From Thiomonas sp. FB-Cd (GTDB lineage Bacteria > Pseudomonadota > Gammaproteobacteria > Burkholderiales > Burkholderiaceae_C), in the NCBI RefSeq assembly GCF_000733775.1, contig NZ_JPOE01000002.1:248001-312000 (forward strand): a stretch of DNA of 64,000 nt, given 5' to 3'. The position numbers were made by a program, and so were the translations under genes. Shown piece by piece: positions 18,465 to 28,094 of this stretch. The stretch's first letter is position 1. Each line of letters begins with the position of its first letter. The notes beneath the pieces are model-generated. The model was not told where the DNA came from, did not search any database, and was given only the letters and a program-made list of their open reading frames with translations.

Positions 18465-20546
18465 TCACGGCAGTCGGAGTCGACGGATCGCCAGCCGCAG
18501 CTCAACAAGCCTGCGCGCATGGCGCTTGCCGTTGTCGTCCGGGGGCTTGGCGTAGCGCCAGAGCTCAAGCGCGTTGAGCAGGTTGCAGGCGTCGGTAATG
18601 GCGGCGGGCGACAGGCCGCTTTGGCGAAGGCGCGCCCCCAGGCTTTCAGGCGTGTCGGCGGCGGTGCTCTTAATGCCCATTTGTGCAAGCCGTTTGCGCA
18701 GGGCAGCATAGGCGGCATCCCAAGGATGCACTTTGCGGCGTTCCCATACGAGAAACAGGCCCGTGAGGCTTACGGCCGCACTAAGCGCGGCGATTGCCAG
18801 TGCCGAGAGCTGGCGCCAATCAGGCTGGCCCATGCCGAGGTTGCGCAGCAGAGCACTTTGGCGGCTTTGGCTGTAGTCCAGCACCCATTGGTTCCATGCA
18901 TTGTTGAATGCGTCTGACAAATTCCTCAGGCGCAGCAGCAGCGCCGTATCGCGCGGGCCGAGGGCAACGATGCCCAGCAGCGGTTCACGCGCGGCCAAGG
19001 TGAAGCCACTGCGGTCCACGCGCGAGGGATCGACCATCGCAGTGGGGTCGGCACGCAGCCAGCCTCGGCCGGCGATCCAGTATTCGGCCCAGGCATGGGC
19101 GTCGCTCTGCCGCACGACCCAAGTGTGGTCGATCGGGTTTTCGCGCCCGCCTTGGTAGCCCGTGACGATGCGCGCCGGAATGCCCGCTGCGCGCATGAGC
19201 ACGACGAAGGCCTGGGCATAGTGCTCGCAAAAGCCTATCCGGCGATCGAACAGAAAGTGGTCGATCTGATTGGGCCCGCGATAAACACCGGGCTCAAGGC
19301 TGTAGCGGAATGGCTCGCTCCGAAACATCTGAAGAACGGCTTGTGCAACTTGGAGTTTGGTGCCGCCTTCACGTTGAATCGTGCGCGCGACGTGCTCACC
19401 AAAGGCCAGGGTGTGCGGATTGTCCCCGCGTGGCAGTTGGATGTCGGCCTTGAGGCCTGTCGTCCGGACGTCCTTCCCATAGGCGAAGCGGGGGTAAGAG
19501 GTCAGATCGTAACGGGTGAGCTGGGAGATTGGCCGGCTTGCCACCAGATCCAAGGTGGGAAGCTGCACCACATGGGCTTGAATCGGGCCTTTCAATACAG
19601 GTGCCCTCTTGGGCGCATCCAATGCGAACACGAAAGGCCGCTGGGACGGTTCCAGCGTGACTGTGTAATGCACGGCGGGTCCATCCGCGAGGAAGTCATG
19701 GGGACCGTCGGGCCGGGGCGCAGTTTGGGGCAGGGTGGCGTGTTGCGCGCTCCATTGCCGGCCATTGAACTCCGTGAGAACTGGACCGCGCCAGTACAAC
19801 TCCCGCTGGGGCGGGCGCACGCCGTGAAACTGCACACGGAAGGCCACGCTGTCATTGCTCGCCAACTTGGCGATCGAGCCCGCGTCCATGCTGTCAGACA
19901 GGCCAGCCACGCTTTGAGCAGGGTCCGGTAGCGCCCACAGAGGGCCTGAGAAACGCGGAAAAAGGACAAAAAGCAGGACCATCGTGGGTGTCCCCAGAGC
20001 CAGCAGCTTTGCTGTGAGCAATAGACGCTGGGTCAACGGCGGCTGGCCCACGGGCAAGTTTGCATTGATGAGCGCAGTGACCCATCCCGATGTTGCCACC
20101 ACCATCCAAGCCGCAGAAAGTGCGGATTGCGAGTACAGAAAATTCACCACCACGGCGAAAAAGCCGAGGTAGAAGAGCACATAAGTATCGCGGCGGTTGC
20201 GTGTCTCCAGAGCCTTGAGACCAAGTAGAAGGCTGATAAGTGTGACGCCGGGATCGCGCCCGAAAATCGTGTGGAACTGCAACATCGCACCGCCCAGGGC
20301 GAGCATCAAAACCAGCGCCAGCAACCATCGTGGCGGCAAAGGACGGTTGCGCCACGCCAAGAATGCGCGCCAGGCAAGAAGCCCGGCCGAGCCAGCAATC
20401 GCCCACGCCGGCATGTGGGCGCCCAGCGGCATCAAAGTGATCGTTGCCACCACAATCAGAAACAGCGTATCGCGCGCGCCACGGGGCAGGCTGCGAAGAT
20501 CGGCGATCCAATGGTCACGACGGCCACGCGAGGGCGTTGCTAGCAT
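18465..20546 (-). CDS. TgpA-type membrane transglutaminase
   Basis: This is a 693-residue inner-membrane protein. The N-terminal third has several helices (DUF3488 type). The periplasmic transglutaminase-like core is near residues 435-505, with catalytic Cys in GFCEHYAQAF, His in DHTWVV and the WAEYW/ADPTA region. A last helix and a DUF4129-like tail follow. P. aeruginosa TgpA of this family is essential. The ATG at 20546 overlaps the DUF58 stop by seven bases; the upstream frame extension lies inside DUF58 and is rejected. It forms a MoxR-DUF58-TgpA operon. Confidence 0.9.
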   Translation of the reverse strand: MLATPSRGRRDHWIADLRSLPRGARDTLFLIVVATITLMPLGAHMPAWAIAGSAGLLAWRAFLAWRNRPLPPRWLLALVLMLALGGAMLQFHTIFGRDPGVTLISLLLGLKALETRNRRDTYVLFYLGFFAVVVNFLYSQSALSAAWMVVATSGWVTALINANLPVGQPPLTQRLLLTAKLLALGTPTMVLLFVLFPRFSGPLWALPDPAQSVAGLSDSMDAGSIAKLASNDSVAFRVQFHGVRPPQRELYWRGPVLTEFNGRQWSAQHATLPQTAPRPDGPHDFLADGPAVHYTVTLEPSQRPFVFALDAPKRAPVLKGPIQAHVVQLPTLDLVASRPISQLTRYDLTSYPRFAYGKDVRTTGLKADIQLPRGDNPHTLAFGEHVARTIQREGGTKLQVAQAVLQMFRSEPFRYSLEPGVYRGPNQIDHFLFDRRIGFCEHYAQAFVVLMRAAGIPARIVTGYQGGRENPIDHTWVVRQSDAHAWAEYWIAGRGWLRADPTAMVDPSRVDRSGFTLAAREPLLGIVALGPRDTALLLRLRNLSDAFNNAWNQWVLDYSQSRQSALLRNLGMGQPDWRQLSALAIAALSAAVSLTGLFLVWERRKVHPWDAAYAALRKRLAQMGIKSTAADTPESLGARLRQSGLSPAAITDACNLLNALELWRYAKPPDDNGKRHARRLVELRLAIRRLRLP

Positions 20547-21541
20547 GCTTTGACAACTGCAAAGCCGGCCAGCGCACACAGGCACCGCCGCGTGTGGGCG
20601 GCACCATTGGCGGGCGGGATGATGCAGCCCGGTAGGCGAAGACCATAAGGGTGCGGCGCCAGCGAGGCGGTTAATACCCAGGCGCAAAGGCGTGACAAAC
20701 GCGCTTCGACGGTCAGCGCGGCGGGCAGATCAGCCCACTCCAGCCAGTTTTCCAGCTGGGTTGCGGAAGGAATCGCCGCGCGCACAATCAGATCCTCGGT
20801 GGCCCCCCTTTTCCAAACCACATGGTTCAGTGGGTCTCCGCGCCGGTACGGGCGCAGTTCGTCAAGTTCGTCGCCCGCCATCGGCCGCGCTGGCGTTTGG
20901 GCGCTCGCAGGCGCGGGCTTTGGCGCCGGCACGGGTGGAGCGGGGCTCTCCGGCGCGGGATAGACGCAAAGCGATCCAGTGGGCCGCCACAAGCTCCAGG
21001 CACGCCACAGGCCGAGCGGATAGCGACTTTCGATCGTCAACATCGGCCAAGCTTGGATCCCCCGTCGGGCCGGTGTCCAGGGCAGCGTGAAGCGCGTCAT
21101 TGCATCGCCCCCCAGGTCGATCGCGTGCCAGCCCTGCTGGTCGGCGGCGAGCTGCACGCCCCAACGCTGTCGTCCCGGGCTGGACAGTTGCAGGCGCAAT
21201 GCACCGGGATGGCCCACATGGAGGTGGGCATTATCGGGCATGTGCGCGGCAAGTTCGAGTCCACGCAGATTGTTGTGCGTGATCTGCAGGGATGCCAGAG
21301 CGCTGCCAGCGAGCAGAAAGGTGAGCAGATAGCCGAGATTGAGTTGGTAGTTAATGGATGCCACCAGCAGCACCAGTAGGGTGAGCCCGAAGAACCATCC
21401 GGCGGGCGTCGGTAGGATGTAAACGTTGCGGTGTGCGAGAACGGTCTGGGCCCCTGGGGGGTGCCGGGTTTGCGCCCAGCGGGCAAAGCGTTCGCGCAAC
21501 CATCCAGTGAGTCTTGGGAACACCGTGTGTATGCCGTGCAT
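20540..21541 (-). CDS. DUF58 domain protein
   Basis: This 333-residue protein has two hydrophobic segments near residues 40-85 (GWFFGLTLLVLLVASINYQLN) and a C-terminal DUF58 region with the signature DELRPYRRGDPLNHVVWKRGA. DUF58 proteins occur next to MoxR ATPases and may be their clients. The ATG at 21541 follows the MoxR stop by 22 bases. The open frame continues into the MoxR gene but has no family similarity there. Confidence 0.88.
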   Translation of the reverse strand: MHGIHTVFPRLTGWLRERFARWAQTRHPPGAQTVLAHRNVYILPTPAGWFFGLTLLVLLVASINYQLNLGYLLTFLLAGSALASLQITHNNLRGLELAAHMPDNAHLHVGHPGALRLQLSSPGRQRWGVQLAADQQGWHAIDLGGDAMTRFTLPWTPARRGIQAWPMLTIESRYPLGLWRAWSLWRPTGSLCVYPAPESPAPPVPAPKPAPASAQTPARPMAGDELDELRPYRRGDPLNHVVWKRGATEDLIVRAAIPSATQLENWLEWADLPAALTVEARLSRLCAWVLTASLAPHPYGLRLPGCIIPPANGAAHTRRCLCALAGFAVVKAC

Positions 21542-21563
21542 GACTCGAATGCGCGCTGCGTAA

Positions 21564-22484
21564 TCAGATCGGAACCTGCTGCAGCAGCTCCGCGATCTGA
21601 CCCTGCACTGCCTCGCGCGAGCCTGCAGAGTCGACGGTGGGCTGCAGACGGTGAGTGGCCACGGCGGGCAGAACAGCCCGCACGTCCTCGGGGCTGCAAT
21701 AGTCACGTCCATGCAGCAAAGCATGCGCGCGGGATGCACGAAGCAGAGCAAGTCCGGCACGGGGACTCAAGCCGATGGCGAAACGACGTGGAGCGCGCGT
21801 GGCAGCAAGAAGGCGTTGCACGTAATCCACCAGAGCCTCTGCTACATGCACAGCCTGCACCTGCCGCTGCAAAGCCGAGAGGCTCTGCACATCGAGCAGT
21901 GCCGGAAGGCGGGCTAGCAGGGTGCGGCGGTCTTCGCCCAAAAGCAGGGAGCGCTCTGCGGCACTATCCGGGTAGCCAAGAGACAGGCACATGAGGAAGC
22001 GGTCGAGCTGCGATTCCGGTAATGCATAGGTCCCGCGTTGATCGTGCGGGTTTTGTGTCGCCAGCACGAAAAACGGGGATGGCAGCGCACGAGTGACGCC
22101 ATCGATGCTAACTTGCCGCTCTTCCATTGCCTCAAGCAGTGCACTTTGCGTCTTGGGCGGAGCGCGATTGATTTCGTCCGCCAGCAACAGTTGGGTAAAT
22201 ATCGGTCCGGCGTGGAAGCTGAAAGCGCTGCTGTTGCGGTCATAGACTGTTACGCCAAGCAGGTCCCCTGGCAACAAATCGGACGTGAATTGCACACGCG
22301 AGAAATCCAGTCCAAACGTATGGGCCAGGGTGTGGGCCAGAGTTGTCTTGCCTACACCGGGTACGTCTTCGATGAGCAGATGGCCGCCTGCGAGAAGGCA
22401 GCACACGGCGAGTTGGGCCTGTGTGCTCTTGCCGACAAGCACGCAGTCGATCTGCGCGACCAAGGCACCAAGTTGAGGGTTCAT
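21564..22484 (-). CDS. MoxR-type AAA+ ATPase
   Basis: This 306-residue AAA_3 ATPase is predicted to act as a chaperone for the neighbouring DUF58 and transglutaminase proteins. Walker A is DVPGVGKT near residues 40-47, Walker B is LLLADEINRA near 103-112, and sensor-like ATQNPHDQRGTY follows. The C-terminal lid has SPRAGLALLRASRA. The start ATG 22484 follows the convention of the family (MNPQLGALV). It is the first gene of a three-gene minus-strand operon. Confidence 0.92.
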   Translation of the reverse strand: MNPQLGALVAQIDCVLVGKSTQAQLAVCCLLAGGHLLIEDVPGVGKTTLAHTLAHTFGLDFSRVQFTSDLLPGDLLGVTVYDRNSSAFSFHAGPIFTQLLLADEINRAPPKTQSALLEAMEERQVSIDGVTRALPSPFFVLATQNPHDQRGTYALPESQLDRFLMCLSLGYPDSAAERSLLLGEDRRTLLARLPALLDVQSLSALQRQVQAVHVAEALVDYVQRLLAATRAPRRFAIGLSPRAGLALLRASRAHALLHGRDYCSPEDVRAVLPAVATHRLQPTVDSAGSREAVQGQIAELLQQVPI

Positions 22485-22602
22485 TGAGGGATCGAGCGGT
22501 GCAAAGCGCGCTGTAGCACAATAAATCAAGATTGTGCCTATCTGTTCCGAGGGTATCGCGGGACAGGGCATTGGGAAAAGAGCCGAAGAACGAGGAGACG
22601 CC

Positions 22603-23535
22603 ATGCGCACTGGGTATTACACCCACCCCGATTGCAGCCTGCACGAGATGGGGCCGCATCACCCAGAATGTCCGGCCCGGCTTGCCGCCATTGAAGACAG
22701 GCTGCTTGCAGCAGGGCTGGATTGGACACTCGCGCGTCCCGAGGTGCCCTTGGCTGACGAATCGGCACTTGAATTGGCGCATAGTGCGCTGCACATCGCC
22801 GAATTGCGTGAAAAAGGGCTCACATGCGACGGCTATGCCTGGATCGATCCCGACACCATCATGAATCCCCATACTTGGCAGGCAGCGAGGCGCGCGGCTG
22901 GAGCGGCCATCGCCGCCACCGACGCCGTGCTTGGAGGCACTCTGGACAACGCATTCTGCGCCGTGCGCCCGCCTGGTCACCACGCGATGCGGGACCAATC
23001 CATGGGGTTTTGCTTCCTCAATAATGTGGCGGTGGGCGCTCGCCATGCGCTGGACGTGCACGGCCTGCAGCGCGTGGCCATTGTTGATTTTGACGTCCAC
23101 CACGGCAATGGCACGGAAGACATCTTCGCGGGGGATGAGCGGGTACTCATGGTCAGCTTTTTTCAGCATCCCTTTTACCCGTTTACCGGTACTGACCACC
23201 CAGCCTCAAATATGCTCAATGTGCCCGTGCCGGCATACTCGGGAGGAGCGCAGGTTCGTGAGATCGTCCAGCACACGTGGTTGCCACGCTTGCGCAGCTT
23301 CGCGCCGCAGATGCTTTTCGTCTCGGCGGGATTTGACGCACACCGCGAAGACGATATGGGACAGATGGGCTTAGTCGAGGCCGACTATGCATGGATCACC
23401 CGCGCGCTTCGGAGTCTTGCGGCCGAGGTGTGCCAAGGGCGTATCGTGTCGTGTCTCGAGGGAGGCTACAACCTCAGCGCCTTGGGGCGAAGCGTGACCG
23501 AGCACATTCGCGTGCTGGCCGGATTGGATGAATAG
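22603..23535 (+). CDS. Histone deacetylase-like amidohydrolase
   Basis: This zinc-dependent deacylase (310 residues) is of the class II HDAC/acetylpolyamine amidohydrolase superfamily. Active-site motifs are RPPGHHAM (His 126-127), DFDVHHGNG (zinc-binding Asp 164 and His 166 region) and SAGFDAHRED. Bacterial substrates may be acetylated polyamines, acetoin metabolism components or protein lysines; the sequence does not decide. The ATG at 22603 has GAGGAG upstream; the frame is open from 22534. It sits 73 bases before an acyl-CoA synthetase, which hints at acyl metabolism. Confidence 0.88.
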   Translation: MRTGYYTHPDCSLHEMGPHHPECPARLAAIEDRLLAAGLDWTLARPEVPLADESALELAHSALHIAELREKGLTCDGYAWIDPDTIMNPHTWQAARRAAGAAIAATDAVLGGTLDNAFCAVRPPGHHAMRDQSMGFCFLNNVAVGARHALDVHGLQRVAIVDFDVHHGNGTEDIFAGDERVLMVSFFQHPFYPFTGTDHPASNMLNVPVPAYSGGAQVREIVQHTWLPRLRSFAPQMLFVSAGFDAHREDDMGQMGLVEADYAWITRALRSLAAEVCQGRIVSCLEGGYNLSALGRSVTEHIRVLAGLDE

Positions 23536-23608
23536 CATCGCGTGCCTGCAAGATTGCAGCAAGGCTGGCAGCGCAGCATGCGAGCACCAATGGATGTAGG
23601 AGACAGGC

Positions 23609-25252
23609 ATGAATGATGCCGATTTGGTCCCGAATGCGGCAAACCACGCGCCGTTGAGCCCGCTGATTTTTCTTGGCCGCGCGGCTGCCGTTTACCCGCA
23701 CCGCATTGCCATTGTTCATGGAGGCCTGCGCCAGACCTGGAAACAGACAGAGGAGCGTTGCCGCAGGCTAGCTTCGGCCTTGATTCGTCATGGATTGCGG
23801 CCCGGTGATGTCGTGGCGGCGATGTTGCCCAACGTGCCGGCCATGGTGGAGGCGCACTTTGGCGTGCCACTGGCGGGCCTCGTGTTGAATGCGCTAAACA
23901 CACGGTTGGATGCTGAGGCGTTGGCGTACATGCTGGTGAACGGCGAAGCCAAAGTGGTGATGGTGGATCCGGAGTTCGCGGTGGTCATGCGTCGCGCCAT
24001 TGCTCTTGCCGTGCAGCAGGGTTTGGCTCCTCCACTGGTTGTGGACGCTGTCGATGCACAGTTCAATATGCCGACCGAGCGCATCGGCAGCATTGAGTAT
24101 GCAGGGCTTCTCGATCGGGGCGACCCGGCTGAAACGTTGCCCGGTGTGGGTGAGGAATGGGCTCCCATTGCGCTCAACTACACCTCAGGCACCACGGGCC
24201 AACCAAAGGGTGTCGTGTATTCGCATCGCGGGGCTTATGTGAACGCGGTATCCAATATCCTTGAGTGGGATATGCCCAAGCACCCGGTATATCTGTGGAC
24301 CTTGCCGATGTTCCACTGCAATGGTTGGTGCTTCCCGTGGACGGTGGCGGCCCGCGCCGGAGTTAACGTGTGTCTGCGAAAGGTCGAGGCACAGGCGATC
24401 TTCGACAGCATCCGGGAGGAAAAGGTCACGCACTACTGCGGTGCGCCTATCGTTCACAATTTGCTCGTCAATGCGCCGCCGGCCATGAAAGCCGGCATCA
24501 CAAACCAGGTGAGGGCCATGGTGGCAGGCGCGGCACCACCTGCGGCCCTGATTGAGGGCATGGAGGCCATGGGCTTTGACCTTACGCATGTCTATGGCCT
24601 GACCGAGGTCTACGGACCAGCGACCGTGTGCGCCAAACAGGCCGATTGGGACAGCTCGCCACTTTCCGAGCGTGCTCGCCTGAATGCGCGCCAAGGTGTG
24701 CGCTACCACCTGCAAGATGGAGCCACCGTTCGCGACCCTGAAACAATGGCCGAAGTTCCGCATGACGGAAGGACCATGGGCGAGGTGATGTTCAAAGGCA
24801 ACATCATGATGAAGGGCTACCTGGGCAATCCACAGGCCACCATGCAAGCATTCCTCGGCGGGTGGTTCCACACGGGCGACCTGGCTGTTGTTGACCCTGA
24901 TGGTTACATCAAAATCAAGGATCGCAGCAAAGACATCATCATTTCTGGCGGTGAGAACATTTCCAGCATCGAGGTGGAGGACGTGCTGTACCGTCATCCT
25001 GCAGTAATGGTGGCCGCCGTGGTGGCGATGCCTGATCCGAAGTGGGGTGAGTCGCCGTGCGCGTTCATTGAGCTCAAGGCCGGTGCGCACGCCAGCGTGG
25101 AGGACATCATCGCGTTTTGCAAAGCGCATCTGGCCGGTTTTAAGGTTCCCAAAAAGGTGGTCTTTGGCGAGGTTCCGAAGACGTCCACAGGCAAAATTCA
25201 GAAATACGCGCTACGCGAATTGGCGCATTCGCGCGATGCCATTGATCTCTGA
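23609..25252 (+). CDS. Acyl-CoA synthetase (AMP-binding)
   Basis: This 547-residue ligase adenylates a carboxylic acid and transfers it to CoA. The P-loop YTSGTTGQPKGV, the region TLPMFHCNGWCFPWT, HVYGLTEVYGP and the hinge WFHTGDLAVVDPDGYIKIKDRSKD split by the ISGGENIS motif are all present, as is the catalytic Lys near the C-terminus (TSTGKIQKYALRE). The MFHCNGWCFPW version is common in the group that includes DmdB-like medium or short-chain ligases. The downstream hydratase, dehydrogenase and etf genes support a beta-oxidation type role. Confidence 0.9.
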   Translation: MNDADLVPNAANHAPLSPLIFLGRAAAVYPHRIAIVHGGLRQTWKQTEERCRRLASALIRHGLRPGDVVAAMLPNVPAMVEAHFGVPLAGLVLNALNTRLDAEALAYMLVNGEAKVVMVDPEFAVVMRRAIALAVQQGLAPPLVVDAVDAQFNMPTERIGSIEYAGLLDRGDPAETLPGVGEEWAPIALNYTSGTTGQPKGVVYSHRGAYVNAVSNILEWDMPKHPVYLWTLPMFHCNGWCFPWTVAARAGVNVCLRKVEAQAIFDSIREEKVTHYCGAPIVHNLLVNAPPAMKAGITNQVRAMVAGAAPPAALIEGMEAMGFDLTHVYGLTEVYGPATVCAKQADWDSSPLSERARLNARQGVRYHLQDGATVRDPETMAEVPHDGRTMGEVMFKGNIMMKGYLGNPQATMQAFLGGWFHTGDLAVVDPDGYIKIKDRSKDIIISGGENISSIEVEDVLYRHPAVMVAAVVAMPDPKWGESPCAFIELKAGAHASVEDIIAFCKAHLAGFKVPKKVVFGEVPKTSTGKIQKYALRELAHSRDAIDL

Positions 25253-25322
25253 GCACCATGTGCCAAGGGCAGCTCCAAGCCAAAGCCCGGCAGTCTAGAC
25301 AAACCCGATTCGAGGAGACACC

Positions 25323-26129
25323 ATGTCAACCACGGTGCAAACGGCAGAAGCCCCTTTGGTGATCAATGCCCGCGATGCGCGCGGCGTGGTCACGTTGACG
25401 CTCAACCGACCGCAGGCATTCAACGCCTTGTCAGATGCCTTGTTAGCGGCGCTACAGGTGGAGCTCGATGCGTTGCGCGGCGACCCGTCCGCGCGTGTGG
25501 TGATCGTGCAGGGCGCTGGTCGCGCCTTTTGCGCCGGGCACGATCTTAAGGAAATGCGTGCCGACCCTAGCCACGAAAAGTGCAATGAGTTGTTCGAGCG
25601 CTGCAGCAAAGTGATGCTGGGATTGCTGGCGTTGCCACAGCCAGTGATCGCCCGTGTGCACGGCATTGCCACCGCTGCGGGTTGTCAACTGGTGGCGCAG
25701 TGTGATTTGGCCGTGGCCACAAGCGACGCGCGCTTTGCAGTATCAGGCATCAATGTAGGCCTATTCTGCTCGACCCCTAGCGTGCCGCTGGCGCGTAATG
25801 TGCCACGCAAAGTGGCGATGGAAATGCTTTTGACGGGGGACTTTATCGACGCTGTGACCGCGCAGAAGTGGGGCTTGGTCAACCGCGTGGCGGCGCCCGA
25901 TGCGTTGGATGGCGAGGTTGAGCGCCTCGTACAAAGCATCTTGGCCAAGCCCGCTGCAGCCATCGCAATGGGAAAGGCTCAGTTTTACCGCCAGATCGAA
26001 ATGGGTATTGCCGCCGCCTATCAACTGGCTGGGCAGACCATGGCCTGTAATTTCATGACCGACGAGGCACTTGAAGGCGTGCAGGCGTTCATCGAAAAGC
26101 GGCCACCGGTTTGGCGCAGCGATTTCTGA
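25323..26129 (+). CDS. Enoyl-CoA hydratase/isomerase family protein
   Basis: This 268-residue crotonase-fold enzyme has the CoA oxyanion loops GAGRAFCAGHDLKEM and HGIATAAGCQLVAQCDL and the later INVGLFCSTPSVPLARN. The FCAGHDLKEM form is typical of the ECHDC3-like branch; these often lack the classical catalytic glutamate pair, so the reaction (hydration or thioesterase-like) is uncertain. It lies 70 bases after the acyl-CoA synthetase with a GAGGAGAC ribosome site and is probably in the same operon. Confidence 0.88.
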   Translation: MSTTVQTAEAPLVINARDARGVVTLTLNRPQAFNALSDALLAALQVELDALRGDPSARVVIVQGAGRAFCAGHDLKEMRADPSHEKCNELFERCSKVMLGLLALPQPVIARVHGIATAAGCQLVAQCDLAVATSDARFAVSGINVGLFCSTPSVPLARNVPRKVAMEMLLTGDFIDAVTAQKWGLVNRVAAPDALDGEVERLVQSILAKPAAAIAMGKAQFYRQIEMGIAAAYQLAGQTMACNFMTDEALEGVQAFIEKRPPVWRSDF

Positions 26130-26559
26130 CCTGGACGCGTCCGAGCCTGCAAAGCCCTGGCGGACCCGAGCGCGTCGTCGTGCCTGATCGCAGGCTCTCG
26201 GATCCTCCCCGTCGCTGCTGAACGCGACCGTGCGTCACCGCCTGCTGCGCTTTGTGCAAGCCAGTCCTGTGCTCCGGCGTTCGGTCGGCGACCAAATCTG
26301 GTGGCGTGAAGGCAGCTGCTGGCGAACTTCGCCGAAGCGCCGATCGGCATCGGGGGAGGTTCCGGGCAAGCCCATGCGTGGGTTTTCATTAATCGCCGTG
26401 GGGGCACGCTGAGGCTGCGCCGTCGCGCGACCGAAGGCTGCAAACAAGGGCTGCGGCAAGCCCGTTGCGCCACGCACCCATCATCCACACATGGGTGCTG
26501 TGGACGGCGCGGTTGGCTGTGTCGATAGCATTCAGGTTTGAACCCCACCCGCCACGTGT
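26130..26559. other. Intergenic region, nothing recognised
   Basis: About 430 bases lie between the hydratase and the MscS gene. Antisense and sense frames exist (for example 26021-26548 minus) but show no domain, signal or ribosome site. No tRNA fold, terminator or repeat was found by eye. It probably holds the mscS promoter. Confidence 0.45.
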
Positions 26560-27900
26560 ATGGAATCCCCCCTACTTCACGCCGTGCTGCACCATCCCTG
26601 GGAGCAGTTGCGTTGGCAACTATTCGTTATCGCGGGGACCCTCATTCTGGCACTGCTGGCGGGCGTATGGCTGGAGCGCCCATCAAGGCAGGCCGATGGT
26701 TGGCGTGGCGCGATTCGGGCAGCGCTCGGGCGCGGCGTGGGCCTTCCGGCGGTAGCCGTGCTGCTGCTGCAGTTGGTGCGCCATGGCTCTCCCGTCTTGC
26801 TCAAGGCGCCATTGCTCAAATTGACGCTCCCCGTGCTCGCCGTGTGGCTGCTGGTACGCGTGGCCTCGCGCGTTGCCTATCGCATGTTCCCGGGCAACGA
26901 AGCGATGCGCCTGTTGGCACGCGGAATGAACTGGCTGGCCTGGATCGGTTTGCTGTTGTACCTGACTGGCGCCTTACCGGAAATCATCGAGGCCTTGGAT
27001 GCATTCTCCGTGCACATCGGAAGCCAGCGACTTACAGGGTGGACGATGCTACGCGGTGCCGTCTCCATCACGATTACGCTCGTGCTGGCGTTGTGGTTAT
27101 CGTCCCGATTGGAAGGGCGGTTGCTTGCTTCGCCGCTGGAGATCAATCTGCGATTGGTGCTGTCGCGTCTGATCCGCGCCGGCATCTTTTTGGTCGCGCT
27201 GCTGGTTGCGCTCCAGATGGTCGGCATCGACCTGACAGTGCTGGGTGTGTTTGGGGGTGCTCTGGGTGTGGGCCTCGGGCTGGGCTTGCAGCGCATCGCG
27301 GCAAATTATGTGTCGGGCTTTGTCATTTTGCTCGAGCGCAGCCTGCGCGTGGGTGATAACGTGCGGCTTGATACCTTTCAGGGCAAGATCCTGGACATCA
27401 AGACGCGTTATACGTTGGTGCGCAGCAGCGGTGGCACCGAATCCATCGTTCCCAACGAGATGCTGATCTCGAATCGCATCGAGAACCTGTCATACACGGA
27501 TCCAAACGTGTGGTTGTCCACGACCGTATCAGTGGGGTATGGCAGTGACCTGGACGCCGTATTGACCCAGATTCGGGATACGGTGCTCACCGTGCCGCGT
27601 GTACTGCATGAGCCGGCGCCCAGCGCCGTCCTCAGCAATTTTGGTGCTGATGGCTTGGAGATCACGATTGGCTACTGGATCGCGGACCCTGAGAACGGCA
27701 CGCTCAACATTCGCGGTGCGATCAACTTGGCGGTGTGGCATGCTTTGAAAGCCGCCAACGTAGAAATTCCCTTCCCGCAACGTGTCCTGCATTGGGGGCC
27801 TGAGCAAGGGCCGAACGGGGCCGGTGCCAAGGGAGGGCAGCCATTGCCGGAGACGTTGATTCCGGGCGGGGCGGAAATTTCGCATACCGAGGGGACTTGA
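26560..27900 (+). CDS. MscS-family mechanosensitive ion channel
   Basis: This 446-residue membrane protein has about six predicted helices in the first 240 residues. The pore helix follows the Gly/Ala-rich pattern LGVFGGALGVGLGLGLQRIAANYVSG, followed by the beta domain (LERSLRVGDNVRLD) and the C-terminal cytoplasmic vestibule. Such channels release solutes on hypo-osmotic shock. Apart from a longer N-terminal helix set than E. coli MscS (286 residues), nothing is unusual. Confidence 0.88.
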   Translation: MESPLLHAVLHHPWEQLRWQLFVIAGTLILALLAGVWLERPSRQADGWRGAIRAALGRGVGLPAVAVLLLQLVRHGSPVLLKAPLLKLTLPVLAVWLLVRVASRVAYRMFPGNEAMRLLARGMNWLAWIGLLLYLTGALPEIIEALDAFSVHIGSQRLTGWTMLRGAVSITITLVLALWLSSRLEGRLLASPLEINLRLVLSRLIRAGIFLVALLVALQMVGIDLTVLGVFGGALGVGLGLGLQRIAANYVSGFVILLERSLRVGDNVRLDTFQGKILDIKTRYTLVRSSGGTESIVPNEMLISNRIENLSYTDPNVWLSTTVSVGYGSDLDAVLTQIRDTVLTVPRVLHEPAPSAVLSNFGADGLEITIGYWIADPENGTLNIRGAINLAVWHALKAANVEIPFPQRVLHWGPEQGPNGAGAKGGQPLPETLIPGGAEISHTEGT

Positions 27901-27935
27901 TTCAGCAAGGCATGTGTCGATACACTCTAAAAAAA

Positions 27936-27947
27936 GAACGACCGTTC
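27936..27947. promoter_or_regulatory. Dyad GAACGACCGTTC, possible TetR-type operator before etfBA
   Basis: The inverted repeat GAACG-AC-CGTTC lies about 150 bases upstream of etfB in the 194-base gap after mscS. The ACGNNCGT core is common in operators of TetR-family regulators that control acyl-CoA genes, so fatty-acid or acyl-CoA control of etfBA is a reasonable guess. No regulator gene is next to it. Confidence 0.35.
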
Positions 27948-28094
27948 GATTTGAGGTCATTTACGACATAATCCCTGGAGCGCCCATGTAACCAGGCGCG
28001 AACCCCCGCCCCGGTCCGCTGGGCGGGCACGCGCGGCGGACATGGGGCCCTGCCTATACTCGGACAAAGACGAGTCCATCAACAGGAGTTTTGG

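Noticed and set aside
26021..26548. 175-codon minus-strand frame between hydratase and mscS
   Set aside because: Overlaps the end of the hydratase, has many Arg, Pro and Ser residues and no domain.
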